Below, piece after piece: positions 7,737-16,265 of a DNA stretch of 64,000 nt. The stretch lies in contig NZ_BMMV01000011.1 of NCBI RefSeq assembly GCF_014646115.1, positions 176,633 to 240,632 of the forward strand, written 5' to 3'. A program made the translations under genes and the position numbers. Under the pieces are notes generated by a model. That model was given only the letters and a program-made list of their open reading frames with translations. It did not search any database and was not told where the DNA came from. Source of the stretch: Streptomyces camponoticapitis. Its GTDB lineage: Bacteria > Actinomycetota > Actinomycetes > Streptomycetales > Streptomycetaceae. Positions within the stretch are counted from its first letter, which is position 1. Every line of letters begins with the position of its first letter.

Positions 7737-8670
7737 GACTGCCGTGTCCGCTGCCGTGCTGATGCCCGTGGCCGCCATGTCCGTGCCCGTCGTGCCCGTC
7801 GTCGTCGGGGTGGAAGTGCGGCTGCTGCGGCGCCCCCACCTTGTCCTCGAAACCGGGCAGCGCGATCCGGTAGACGCACGAGTCGCAGTTCATCCGCAGA
7901 TCGCCCTGGACCGCCTCGCGATAGCGCTCCATGACCAGGTCCAGCAACTCCTCCGTGGGACCCACCACATCGGCCGAGGCCACCTCGGTCTCCGGATGCG
8001 CCGCCGCCCACTCCCGTGTCTGCCGCACGACCCGCTCCGGCAGGATCCCGGTGAACAGGAAGTACGGCAGGACCACGATCCGGCGCGCCCCGAGCCGTAC
8101 GCAGCGGTCGAGCCCGCTCGGCACGTCCGGCGCCGCCAGTGACACGAAGGCCGTCTCCACGCCCGCGTAACCGCGCCCCTCCCAAAGAAGCCGCGCCGCC
8201 TTCAGTACCTCCGCGTTGGCGTCGGGGTCGGTCGAACCGCGCCCCACCAGCAGCACGGTCACCTCGGACCTGTCGCCGTCGAACCCCTCAAGGCCCGCCA
8301 GGGCCTCCTCCAGGCGCCGTTCGAGGACCGTGAGCAGCCCGGGGTGCGGGCCGAGCGGACGGCCGTAGGTGTACGAGATCCCCGGGTGGCGCTCCCGCTC
8401 GCGCCTGAGCGCGGCCGGTATGTCGCCCTTGGCGTGCCCGGCGGACACCAGCATCAGAGGGACGGCGGCGAACCGGGTGACACCCCGCTCGACGAGTTCG
8501 GCCACGGCGTCGCCGATGGGCGGCGCCGACAGCTCGATGAAGCCGCCCGCCACGGGCAGTTCGGGGTGCCGCCTGCCCAACTCCCGTACGAACTCCCGGA
8601 AGGCCTCGGCGCCCCCGGTGTCCCTGGTGCCGTGGCCGGCGATGAGCAGTGCGGGTCGGGGGGTGGTCAC
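7720..8670 (-). CDS. cbiX: Sirohydrochlorin chelatase CbiX with His-rich tail
   Basis: Inserts a metal (cobalt or iron) into sirohydrochlorin. 316 residues: the N-terminal chelatase motif LLIAGHGTRDTGG, a second half with VLLVGRGSTDPDANAEV, and near the C-terminus a CDSCVYRIALPGFE segment with CxxC. The last about 30 residues are mostly His, Gly and Asp, a metal-storage type tail seen in some CbiX proteins. GTG 8670 overlaps the cobH stop by 4 bp. The tail fits cobalt or nickel handling; siroheme synthesis remains possible. Confidence 0.9.
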   Translation of the reverse strand: MTTPRPALLIAGHGTRDTGGAEAFREFVRELGRRHPELPVAGGFIELSAPPIGDAVAELVERGVTRFAAVPLMLVSAGHAKGDIPAALRRERERHPGISYTYGRPLGPHPGLLTVLERRLEEALAGLEGFDGDRSEVTVLLVGRGSTDPDANAEVLKAARLLWEGRGYAGVETAFVSLAAPDVPSGLDRCVRLGARRIVVLPYFLFTGILPERVVRQTREWAAAHPETEVASADVVGPTEELLDLVMERYREAVQGDLRMNCDSCVYRIALPGFEDKVGAPQQPHFHPDDDGHDGHGHGGHGHQHGSGHGSHAHAH

Positions 8671-9305
8671 GCGTTCTCCTTGGCGAGGTGGTGCCGGGGT
8701 GGCTGATACGGGTGGTAGAGCAGGGCGTTGAGCGCCGCGGCGGCCACGGCGGAGCCGCCCTTCTCCGAGACGTTGCTCACCGCGGGCAGCCCGCTGTCGC
8801 GCAGCGCGGCTTTGGACTCGACGGCGCCGACGAAGCCGACCGGGAGCCCGATCACGAGCGCGGGCGCGGCGTCCAGGAGCAGCAGCTCCTCCAGCGCGGT
8901 GGGGGCGCAGCCGATCACCCAGAGCGCGCCGGGGCCGACCTCTTCGTACGCCAGGCGCACCGCGTGCGCGGAACGGGTGAGCCCCGGCCCGGACACGGCC
9001 TCCTCAAGACGGCAGACCGCGGTGCGGCGGGTGATGCCGGCGGCGACCATTTTTACGTCGGCGACGACCGGCGCGCCCGCGTGCAGCGCGCCGTGCGCGG
9101 CGGCCAACGCGGCCTCGTCGCAGACGAGATCGTCCAGATACGCCGGATCGGCCGCCGAGTGGATCACGCGCTCCACGACGGCGCGTGTGAGCGGCGCGAG
9201 GTGCGAGGTGTCGACGCGGGCGCGCAGCCTGCGGAACGACTCCTCCTCGATGGGATGGACGACTCGGGGACGGACGACTCGGTCCACAGCGGGGTCGAGG
9301 TTCAT
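8667..9305 (-). CDS. cobH: Precorrin-8X methylmutase CobH
   Basis: Moves the C-11 methyl group to C-12, giving hydrogenobyrinate. The 212 residues include HPIEEESFRRLRARVD, VIHSAADPAYLDDL with the family histidine, DVKMVAAGI and the C-terminal LPVGFVGAVESKAALRDSG. ATG 9305 is preceded by GGAGGGAG, a strong ribosome site, so the short upstream extension was not used. The start overlaps the cbiG-cobJ stop by 4 bp and the stop overlaps the cbiX start by 4 bp. Confidence 0.95.
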   Translation of the reverse strand: MNLDPAVDRVVRPRVVHPIEEESFRRLRARVDTSHLAPLTRAVVERVIHSAADPAYLDDLVCDEAALAAAHGALHAGAPVVADVKMVAAGITRRTAVCRLEEAVSGPGLTRSAHAVRLAYEEVGPGALWVIGCAPTALEELLLLDAAPALVIGLPVGFVGAVESKAALRDSGLPAVSNVSEKGGSAVAAAALNALLYHPYQPPRHHLAKENA

Positions 9306-11026
9306 CGGGCTCCCTCCGACTGCCACCGGTAGCCCCGGGGCGTGACCATACGGCCCGCGATCTCACGCGTGGCCGTGTTGCCCACCGTCACCACCGTCAT
9401 CATGTCCACCGTCGCCGGGTCGAGCCGGGCGAGCGTGGTGAGCCGGCTGGTGCCGTCGGGGCGGGACGCGTTGCGTACGACTCCGACAGGCGTCGTCGCC
9501 GTACGGTGCTCCGCCAACAGCTCCAGCGCCTTGGGCAGTTGCCAGTCCCGGCCCCGGCTGCGCGGATTGTAGAAGGTCACCACGATGTCGGCCTCGGCCG
9601 CCGCGCGGACGCGGCGTTCGATGACCTCCCACGGCGTGTGCAGGTCGGACAGGCTGATCGAGACGTGGTCGTGTCCCAGGGGCGCGCCGAGAATCGCGGC
9701 GGCGGCCAGCGCGGCCGTCACACCCGGTACGCCCACCACCTCGATGTCGTCGGCCGCCTCCGCGAGCGCGGGCGACGCCATCGCGTACACGCCCGCGTCG
9801 CCGCTGCCGATGAGGGCCACGGCATGGCCCGCCCGGGTCTCCGCCACCGCCGTACGGGCCCGCTCCTCCTCGTGGCCGAGCCCCGACTCGATGACGCGCG
9901 TGCCGGGCCGGAGGAGGTCCCTGATCTGGTCGACGTACTGGTCGAGCCCGACCAGCACCGACGCGCGCCGCAGTTCGGCCGTGGCGCGCGGAGTCAGCAG
10001 GTCCCGGGCGCCGGGCCCGAGCCCGACGACGGCGAGCCGCCCGCGCGGAGGCCTGCGCACGACGGCGCAGGTCGCCATCGCGGGCCGCCCCTCCGGGCTG
10101 GACTTCCGCTTCTGTACGAGGAGTTCACCGCCGCGCCCGGCGGTGAGCGCCGCGGCCTCGGCGACGGACGGGGTGCCGACGGCCGCGAGGGGCGCGTCGG
10201 ACGGGTTGGGCACGGCGACCCCGGCCAGCACGCCGGCCGGATACGTCCTGACGGGCACCCCGAGCCTGCCGGCCGCCTCGACGATCCCCGGCTCGTCCGC
10301 CTTGGCGTCGACCGTGGCCAGCTCCGCGACGCTGAGCACCGACAGCCCGGCGTCCCGCAGGGCGTCCCGGACGACGTCGTACACCTCGTCGCCGCTCACG
10401 CCCCTGCCGGCGCCGACGCCGACGACCAGCGAGGGCGGGCGCAGGACGACGTCCGTCGGCCCGAGGGGCACGACCCGGTCGGTGAGGAGGAGGGTGGCGC
10501 CGCCCGGCGTCACGGTGTCCGCCCCGCCGCGCGTCACGTTCGGTGGCAGCGGTGGCAGCGGCCACACGGCGTCCGCCCGCAGCGCCACCGGCGCGCCGTC
10601 GAGCACCGCGCGCGTGACCGCCGCCAGGGCGCCCTCGACCGGCAGGCCCAGCGTGTCGAGGCCCGGGACGCCCGTGGCGTCCGTCGCCGTCGTGATCACC
10701 GGCGTGGCCGCCAGGACCGACGCGACCTCCGACGCCAGGGAGTTCGCCCCGCCGCCGTGGCCGCCGAGCAGTGACACCGCGTACCGCCCCGCCTCGTCGA
10801 CACACACGACACCCGGGTCGGTCGTCTTGCCGGCGAGCAGCGGGGCCAGCAGCCGCACCGTCGCCCCCGTGGCGAGGAAGCACACCAACTGTTCGCACTC
10901 GGCGAACGCGCGCTCCACCGCCCGGCCCACCGGACCGTCGTAGACGCGCGTGCGGCCGGGCCAGGCCGTGGCCAGGCGGTCGCGGGCCGAGGCGCCCGCC
11001 GCCGTCGCGGAGATCAGGCCGATCAC
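9302..11026 (-). CDS. cbiG-cobJ: CbiG-CobJ fusion: cobalt-precorrin-5A hydrolase domain plus precorrin-3B C17-methyltransferase
   Basis: Two-domain corrin-ring enzyme of 574 residues. Residues 1 to about 320 are CbiG-like (LVCFLATGATVRLLAPLL, VVCVDEAGRYAVSLLGGH, VVGVGAGRGVSGDEV, and the C-terminal LSVAELATVDAKADEPGI). From about 331 a SAM-dependent CobJ follows (LAVVGLGPGARDLLTPRA, VALIGSGDAGVYAMASP, VTFYNPRSRGRDWQLPKA). GTG 11026 overlaps the cobL stop by 4 bp; the 80-residue upstream open frame is out of frame with cobL and not used. CbiG belongs to the anaerobic pathway, yet it sits with CobN, an aerobic-route enzyme. Confidence 0.93.
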   Translation of the reverse strand: MIGLISATAAGASARDRLATAWPGRTRVYDGPVGRAVERAFAECEQLVCFLATGATVRLLAPLLAGKTTDPGVVCVDEAGRYAVSLLGGHGGGANSLASEVASVLAATPVITTATDATGVPGLDTLGLPVEGALAAVTRAVLDGAPVALRADAVWPLPPLPPNVTRGGADTVTPGGATLLLTDRVVPLGPTDVVLRPPSLVVGVGAGRGVSGDEVYDVVRDALRDAGLSVLSVAELATVDAKADEPGIVEAAGRLGVPVRTYPAGVLAGVAVPNPSDAPLAAVGTPSVAEAAALTAGRGGELLVQKRKSSPEGRPAMATCAVVRRPPRGRLAVVGLGPGARDLLTPRATAELRRASVLVGLDQYVDQIRDLLRPGTRVIESGLGHEEERARTAVAETRAGHAVALIGSGDAGVYAMASPALAEAADDIEVVGVPGVTAALAAAAILGAPLGHDHVSISLSDLHTPWEVIERRVRAAAEADIVVTFYNPRSRGRDWQLPKALELLAEHRTATTPVGVVRNASRPDGTSRLTTLARLDPATVDMMTVVTVGNTATREIAGRMVTPRGYRWQSEGAR

Positions 11027-12306
11027 TGGGTCGCTCCTTGCAGGGGGTGGGGTTCCGGCGCGGCGGGGCGGTCGCCCCACAGCAGGAAGACAGGGTTCGT
11101 GGCCGCGAGACGGGTCACGTCGCCGGGCAGCGGCGCGAGCCGCGAGGAGTGCAGCAGTACGCCGCCGGTGGCGAACCCGGCGTCGGTCAGGGCCGCCCGC
11201 ACCGCCGGCACCCGGTCCAGGGCGGCCACCGACACCACGACCGTCCGGCGCGCCCGGCGCGCGCACTCCGTGACGACGGCGGACAGTTCACGGCCGCCGC
11301 CACCGACGAACACGGCGTCCGGATCGGGCAGTCGGGACAGCGCCGCCGGGGCGGCACCGTGCACCGTCTGGACGTCGACGCCGTGCGCCAGCGCGTTGGC
11401 GCGGACGCGTTCGACACCGTCGGGCGACTTCTCCACCGCGATCGCCGCCGCGCCGAAGCGCGCGCACTCCACGGCCACCGAACCCGAGCCCGCGCCGACG
11501 TCCCACACCAGGTCGCCCGTCCTCGGCCCGAGCCTGGCCAGTGCCAGCGCACGCACCTCGAACTTGGTGATCATGGAGTCGCGGTGCGCGAACTCCTCCT
11601 CGCCGAGCGCCCAGCGCGCGGGCCCCGGGCCGCTACCGGCCAGCGTGCGCGGGACCGGGGCGTGCGCCCGCACCTCGTCCAGGCAGAGCACCACGGTGAG
11701 CGGCTCGGGCCACTCGCGGCCCGCCGCCTCGGCGGGGGACAGACGCTGGACCCGCTCGCCGTCCGGGTCGCCCAGCGCCGACGCGACGACGAGCGTGCGC
11801 GGCAGCCCGGTGCCCGCGAGAGCCGCGCCCAGTTCGGCCGGGCCCGCTCCGGGACCGGTCAGCACCCCCACCTTGGGATGCGCGCGGCAGACGTTGACCG
11901 CCGTACGGAGGTCGCGTCCGTGCGCGCTGACGACGACCGCGTCGTCCCACGGCAGGCCGATCCGGGCGAACGCCACGGCGACGGACGGGGCGGCGGGCCG
12001 TACGTCGAGAGCGCCGGCCCCGAAACGCCCGGCCAGCGCCCGTACGATCCCGAACAGCCCCGGGTCGCCCGAGGCCAGCACCACGGCACGCCCGGCGTCC
12101 GCACCGGCGTGGTGCCGAGCGATCACGTCCAGCGCGGGCGCCAGCGGCCCGAGCTCGACCCGTGGGATTCCTTCGGGCAGTCCGGCCACCGCCGCGGCCT
12201 CCTTGAGATGCCGCCGCCCGCCGACGACCAGCGTCGCCTCGGCCAGGGCCCGCAGGGAGTCCGCGGAGAGCGGTGTCCCCGTCCCCGTACCGATGACGGT
12301 GATCAC
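11023..12306 (-). CDS. cobL: Precorrin-6Y C5,15-methyltransferase (decarboxylating), CbiE-CbiT fusion
   Basis: Methylates C-5 and C-15 and decarboxylates the C-12 acetate. The 427 residues hold a CbiE tetrapyrrole methylase domain (MITVIGTGTGTPLSADSL at the start, VLASGDPGLFGIVRAL near 76) and a CbiT Rossmann methyltransferase domain from about 243 with DSMITKFEVRALAL and the SAM loop VWDVGAGSGSVAVECA at 268-283. GTG 12306 overlaps the cobM stop by 4 bp. Confidence 0.95.
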   Translation of the reverse strand: MITVIGTGTGTPLSADSLRALAEATLVVGGRRHLKEAAAVAGLPEGIPRVELGPLAPALDVIARHHAGADAGRAVVLASGDPGLFGIVRALAGRFGAGALDVRPAAPSVAVAFARIGLPWDDAVVVSAHGRDLRTAVNVCRAHPKVGVLTGPGAGPAELGAALAGTGLPRTLVVASALGDPDGERVQRLSPAEAAGREWPEPLTVVLCLDEVRAHAPVPRTLAGSGPGPARWALGEEEFAHRDSMITKFEVRALALARLGPRTGDLVWDVGAGSGSVAVECARFGAAAIAVEKSPDGVERVRANALAHGVDVQTVHGAAPAALSRLPDPDAVFVGGGGRELSAVVTECARRARRTVVVSVAALDRVPAVRAALTDAGFATGGVLLHSSRLAPLPGDVTRLAATNPVFLLWGDRPAAPEPHPLQGATQ

Positions 12307-13130
12307 CGTGCGGCGCCCCGGGTCCGCTCCTCGCGCAGAGCCTTGCGGGCGGCGGGATCGGCCCGCCGGAACCCGTGGAAGTGCCCGGGGTGGTAGAGGT
12401 GCGAGCGCGTTCCCGACGCGGACAGCGCCGGTCCGACCAGGAACAGGGTGTGCTTCCAGAGCTTGTGCTCCTTGACGGTCTCCTCCAGCGTGCCGATCGT
12501 GCAGCGCACGACGAGCTCCTCCGGCCAGGTCACCTGATGGGCGACGACGACCGGCGTCGAGGTCGGATAGCCGCCCTCCAGAAGCTCCTGCGTGAGCTGT
12601 CCCGACCGCGCGGCCGACAGGAACACCGCCATCGTCGTGCCGTGCCTGGCGAACTCCCGTACCTCCTCACCCGGCGGCATCGGCGTCTTGCCGCCGCCCA
12701 GCCGGGTCAGGATCACCGACTGCGCGATCTCCGGAATCGTCAGCTCCCGCCCAGCGACGGCGGCGACCGCCGAGAACGACGAGACGCCCGGCACGATCTC
12801 CACCTCCAGACCGAGCGCGTCGCAGCGGTCCACCTGCTCCTGCGTACCGCCCCACAGGGCCGGGTCCCCGGAGTGGATCCGGGCGACCTTCAGCCCCTCG
12901 CGCGCCGCCCGTTCGTACACGGCGACGACGTCCTCCAGAGACAGCGCCGCCGAATCGAGGATCTCGGCGCCCTCGCGCGCGTGGTCGAGCACCTCCTCCT
13001 GCACCAGGCTGGCCGCCCAGATGACGACGTCGGCCGCGGCGATGGCGCGCGCGGCGCGGAAGGTCAGCAGGTCGGCGGCGCCGGGGCCCGCGCCGACGAA
13101 GGTCACCTTGCCGGCGGTGTGATCGGTCAT
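12303..13130 (-). CDS. cobM: Precorrin-4 C11-methyltransferase CobM
   Basis: SAM-dependent corrin methyltransferase of 275 residues. Typical motifs are VTFVGAGPGAADLLTFRA at 9-26, VIWAASLVQEEVLDHA, ARIHSGDPALWGGTQEQ, and VEIVPGVSSFSAVAA. It is the first gene of the downstream block of the cob cluster. Its ATG at 13130 faces the ZIP transporter start with 92 bp between them; I see no riboswitch there, so expression may depend on a plain promoter or on read-through from cobI. Confidence 0.95.
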   Translation of the reverse strand: MTDHTAGKVTFVGAGPGAADLLTFRAARAIAAADVVIWAASLVQEEVLDHAREGAEILDSAALSLEDVVAVYERAAREGLKVARIHSGDPALWGGTQEQVDRCDALGLEVEIVPGVSSFSAVAAVAGRELTIPEIAQSVILTRLGGGKTPMPPGEEVREFARHGTTMAVFLSAARSGQLTQELLEGGYPTSTPVVVAHQVTWPEELVVRCTIGTLEETVKEHKLWKHTLFLVGPALSASGTRSHLYHPGHFHGFRRADPAARKALREERTRGAAR

Positions 13131-13222
13131 GAGCGGGGGTCCTCGCGGGTCAACGGGGCGGGGGAGCGGAAGGGGTGAACGTGGAGGTGCGGACCGGGGG
13201 TCCGATCGGCTAGCAAGGGCGC

Positions 13223-13987
13223 ATGGCGGTGTTCGTCGCGCTCGGCGCGTTCCTCATGACGCTCTTCGGCGGCTGGACGGCGCAGCGCGTCACCGACCGC
13301 CGCCATCTGGTACTCGGTCTGGCCGGCGGGCTGATGCTCGGCGTGGTCGGTCTCGAACTGCTGCCGGAGGCCATGGACGCGGCGGGCGAGGACTTCCTGG
13401 GCGTCCACCGGGCGCTTCTGCTGTTCGTCGGCGGATTCCTCTTCGCACACGTCGTGGAGCGGCTGCTGGCCGTACGCAGGGCCGCACACGGCGCGGCGGA
13501 CGCCGAGACCGCGCACGGCCACAGCGGCGGCGCCGGCCGGACCGACCGCGCGCCCGAGGTGGGCCTCACGGCGGCGTCCGCGATGGTGCTGCACAGCCTG
13601 ATGGACGGCATCGCGCTCGGCGCCGCCTTCCAGGTCGGCGGCGGCATGGGCGCGACCGTCGCGCTCGCCGTCATCACCCACGACTTCGCCGACGGCTTCA
13701 ACACGTACACCCTCACGAGCCTCTACGGGAACGACCGCCGCAGGGCGTTCACGATGCTCTTCGCCGACGCCGTCGCGCCCGTCGTCGGGGCGGCCTCCAC
13801 GCTGCTGTTCACCCTTCCGGAGGAACTGGTCGGCAGCTATCTCGGGTTCTTCGGCGGCGCACTGCTGTATCTGGCCGCCGCCGAGATCCTGCCCGAGGCC
13901 CACCACGAACACCCGGCGCTGTCGACGCTGCTGTGCACCGTCGGCGGCGTGGGCTTCATCTGGCTGGTGGTGGCGCTGGCCAACTGA
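13223..13987 (+). CDS. ZIP-family (GufA-type) metal transporter
   Basis: Membrane metal-ion permease of 254 residues with about seven or eight hydrophobic helices. The paired metal-site motifs are HSLMDGIALG (about residue 131) and ITHDFADGFN (about 152), variants of the ZIP HNxPEG and HExPHE helices; a His-rich cytoplasmic loop (AETAHGHSGGAG) precedes them. It is on the plus strand inside the minus-strand cob cluster, head-to-head with cobM and tail-to-tail with cobI (17 bp). Location suggests cobalt or zinc uptake for corrin synthesis, but the metal cannot be read from sequence. Confidence 0.85.
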   Translation: MAVFVALGAFLMTLFGGWTAQRVTDRRHLVLGLAGGLMLGVVGLELLPEAMDAAGEDFLGVHRALLLFVGGFLFAHVVERLLAVRRAAHGAADAETAHGHSGGAGRTDRAPEVGLTAASAMVLHSLMDGIALGAAFQVGGGMGATVALAVITHDFADGFNTYTLTSLYGNDRRRAFTMLFADAVAPVVGAASTLLFTLPEELVGSYLGFFGGALLYLAAAEILPEAHHEHPALSTLLCTVGGVGFIWLVVALAN

Positions 13988-14004
13988 CCCGCGTCGGCGG
14001 GCGC

Positions 14005-14760
14005 TCACAGCTTGCCCCCGCGCCCGCCGTCGCGCCGCGCGGGTGCGATGAGCGTCGAAAGATACGGCAGCGTCCCCTGTTCCAGTTCGGAGGCGGGGCG
14101 GATCGACTCCTCCGGCAGCCCCAGCGCCGACCCCCACACCGCGCCCTGCGTACGGCCGGTCTCCCGCAGCGCGGTGGCGACCTCACCGGCCAGCCGCCCG
14201 AACTTGTACGCCACCACGGTGCCCGGACCGTCCAGGGCGTCCTTCAGTACGGAGGCGCCCGCCGTCACCGGCACCAGCGTCAACGGCTCGGTGCCCTCGG
14301 CAAGAACGGCGCCGCCGCGTGCGGCCAGGTCCTGCATGGCGGTGATCCCCGGCACGGTCTCCACGACCGTGCCCGGTACCAACTCACCGATGGTCTGCGC
14401 GAGATAGGTGAAGGTCGAGTAGACGTTCGGGTCGCCGATCGTCGCGAACGCCACGCTTCCGTACGGATGCGCGCGCAGCAGCCCGGCGACGCGCTCGCCC
14501 GCCGCGTCCCAGGCGGCCTCACGACGGGCCCGGTCGGCGCGCTCGTTGAGCGCGAAGACCACACGCCGCACCTTCTCGGCACCGACGTGGTGCAGCACGG
14601 TCGCCTCGGCGCGGCCGGGCTCCCCGCCGTCCGTGCCGTCGGCCGCCGCCATGACGGGTACGACCACGACGTCCGCCTCCCGCAGGAGACGCACGCCCTT
14701 CACCGTTATCAGTTCGGGGTCACCGGGCCCCACCCCGATCCCGACGAGTCTGCCGCTCAT
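14005..14760 (-). CDS. cobI: Precorrin-2 C20-methyltransferase CobI
   Basis: SAM-dependent methyltransferase making precorrin-3A, 251 residues from ATG 14760. Motifs: LVGIGVGPGDPELITVKGVRL at the start, VAFATIGDPNVYSTFTYLAQ, and VVETVPGITAMQDLAA. The start overlaps the cobB stop by 4 bp, so the large upstream open frame is not coding. It is the last gene of the upstream, riboswitch-led block and ends 17 bp from the ZIP gene stop. Confidence 0.95.
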   Translation of the reverse strand: MSGRLVGIGVGPGDPELITVKGVRLLREADVVVVPVMAAADGTDGGEPGRAEATVLHHVGAEKVRRVVFALNERADRARREAAWDAAGERVAGLLRAHPYGSVAFATIGDPNVYSTFTYLAQTIGELVPGTVVETVPGITAMQDLAARGGAVLAEGTEPLTLVPVTAGASVLKDALDGPGTVVAYKFGRLAGEVATALRETGRTQGAVWGSALGLPEESIRPASELEQGTLPYLSTLIAPARRDGGRGGKL

Positions 14761-16265
14761 GCCGTGCACCTTTCGACGAATCTCCGTGCCATGCCGGGCG
14801 CCGCCGCCCAGTGCGTATGCAGATAGCTCGCGTGCACGCCCCGCTGTACGAATCCCTCGACCCGGCGCTCCGGCCGCACGAGCCCCCACGCGGGCGCCGT
14901 ACCGGCCCCCGGTTCGAGCACGGTCCGGTGGAACTCGTGCCCCCGCAGGCGCGTTCCGGCGGCGGCGAGGACGCTGTCCCCGACGGCGACGGCCTCCCGG
15001 TATCCGAGCGTCAGCCGCTCCGACATCCGCGCGTCGGCGCCGAGCACACCACACATCGGCGCCCCGTCCAGCGACCGCGCGAGATAGAGCAGCCCGGCGC
15101 ACTCGGCGGCCACGGGGGCGCCGGAGCGGGCCAGTTCGGCGACGGCTCTCCGGAGGGGTTCGTTGGCCCCCAACTCGGCCGCGTACACCTCGGGAAACCC
15201 ACCGCCGACGACCAGCCCCCCGGTGCCGGGCGGCAGTCGCTCGTCCCGGAGAGGATCGAAGACGACGACATCGGCGCCGGCGGCGCGGAGAAGCTCGGCG
15301 TGCTCGGCGTAGGAGAAGGTGAAGGCGGACCCCCCGGCAACGGCGACGACGGGCGCATCCAGCCCCTCCGGCGCCTTGAGCCCGGCGGGCCGATTCAGCC
15401 CCTCCGTCGTTTGAGGAGCGGGGTCCGGGGCGGAGCCCCGGTGGTGGGAAGGGGCGGGCAGGGGAACAGGCCCGCCGCGGGCGCCACCCCCCGCCTCCCG
15501 CACCGCACGCCCCGCATCCCACACCGCCACGTCCAAAGGCGGCGCACCGCGCGCCAACCGGAGCAACCCCTCCACGTCACACCCCACCCGCACCCGCTCC
15601 GCCACCCCCCGCACAACACTCGTCGCGTCCTCCCACCGCTCCGCCACCGGCACCAACCCCAGGTGCCGCGACGGCGTCTCGATCTCGGCCGCCCGCCGCA
15701 GCACGCCGAGCACCGGCACCCCCGACTCGTCCAGCGCCTCACGCAGCAACGCCTCGTGCCGGTCGGACGCGACCTTGTTGAGGATCACCCCGCCGATCCG
15801 CACCTCCGGGTCCCACGAAGCGAACCCGTGCACCAGCGCCGCCACCGACCGCGACTGCGACGACGCGTCCACGACGAGCACCACGGGCGCGCGCAGCAGC
15901 TTCGCCACCTGGGCGGTGGACCCGAGTTCGCCCTGTCCGGCGGCGCCGTCGTACAGCCCCATCACGCCCTCGACGACGGCCAGGTCACAGCCCGCCGCGC
16001 CGTGCGCGAAGAGCGGTCCGATCAGCTCCGTACCGCACAGATACGCGTCCAGGTTCCGGCCCGGCCGACCCGTCGCCAACGCGTGGTAACCCGCGTCGAT
16101 GTAGTCGGGCCCGACCTTGTGCGGGGACACGGCGAGGCCACGCGCGGCGAAGAGCGCCATCAGCCCGGTGGCGACGGTGGTCTTGCCACTGCCGGACGCC
16201 GGCGCGGCGATGACGAGCCGCGGCACGGACACCGGCGAGACGGCGGAGACCGGGGCGGTGTTCAC
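14757..16265 (-). CDS. cobB: Cobyrinate a,c-diamide synthase CobB/CbiA with repeat-derived linker
   Basis: ATP- and glutamine-dependent amidation of the a and c side chains of (hydrogeno)cobyrinate. The N-terminal dethiobiotin-synthetase-like domain has APASGSGKTTVATGLMALF, HKVGPDYIDAGYHA and VEGVMGLYDGAAG. The C-terminal glutamine amidotransferase has FPEVYAAEL, the catalytic Cys in AAECAGLLYLARSL and the late His in LRGHEFHRTVLEPG. GTG 16265 gives a 4-bp overlap with cobO; GTG 16268 is just upstream. Residues about 269-302, between the domains, are encoded by an intergenic-type GC-rich repeat. Confidence 0.94.
   Translation of the reverse strand: MNTAPVSAVSPVSVPRLVIAAPASGSGKTTVATGLMALFAARGLAVSPHKVGPDYIDAGYHALATGRPGRNLDAYLCGTELIGPLFAHGAAGCDLAVVEGVMGLYDGAAGQGELGSTAQVAKLLRAPVVLVVDASSQSRSVAALVHGFASWDPEVRIGGVILNKVASDRHEALLREALDESGVPVLGVLRRAAEIETPSRHLGLVPVAERWEDATSVVRGVAERVRVGCDVEGLLRLARGAPPLDVAVWDAGRAVREAGGGARGGPVPLPAPSHHRGSAPDPAPQTTEGLNRPAGLKAPEGLDAPVVAVAGGSAFTFSYAEHAELLRAAGADVVVFDPLRDERLPPGTGGLVVGGGFPEVYAAELGANEPLRRAVAELARSGAPVAAECAGLLYLARSLDGAPMCGVLGADARMSERLTLGYREAVAVGDSVLAAAGTRLRGHEFHRTVLEPGAGTAPAWGLVRPERRVEGFVQRGVHASYLHTHWAAAPGMARRFVERCTA
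15360..15459. repeat. Streptomyces-type GC-rich repeat inside cobB
   Basis: One long copy at 15396-15459 begins CAGCCCCTCCGTCGTTTGAG and contains the palindrome CCGGGGC-GGA-GCCCCGG (15425-15441). A partial copy, CAGCCCCTCCGGCGCCTTGAG-like, sits at 15360-15380. This pattern is familiar as an intergenic element of Streptomyces chromosomes. Here it stays in frame and encodes the linker between the two CobB domains. Confidence 0.75.

Noticed and set aside
13131..13222. Second cobalamin riboswitch before cobM
   Set aside because: The 92-bp spacer is too short and lacks the GCCACTG and CCGGTGCGAATCCGG core.
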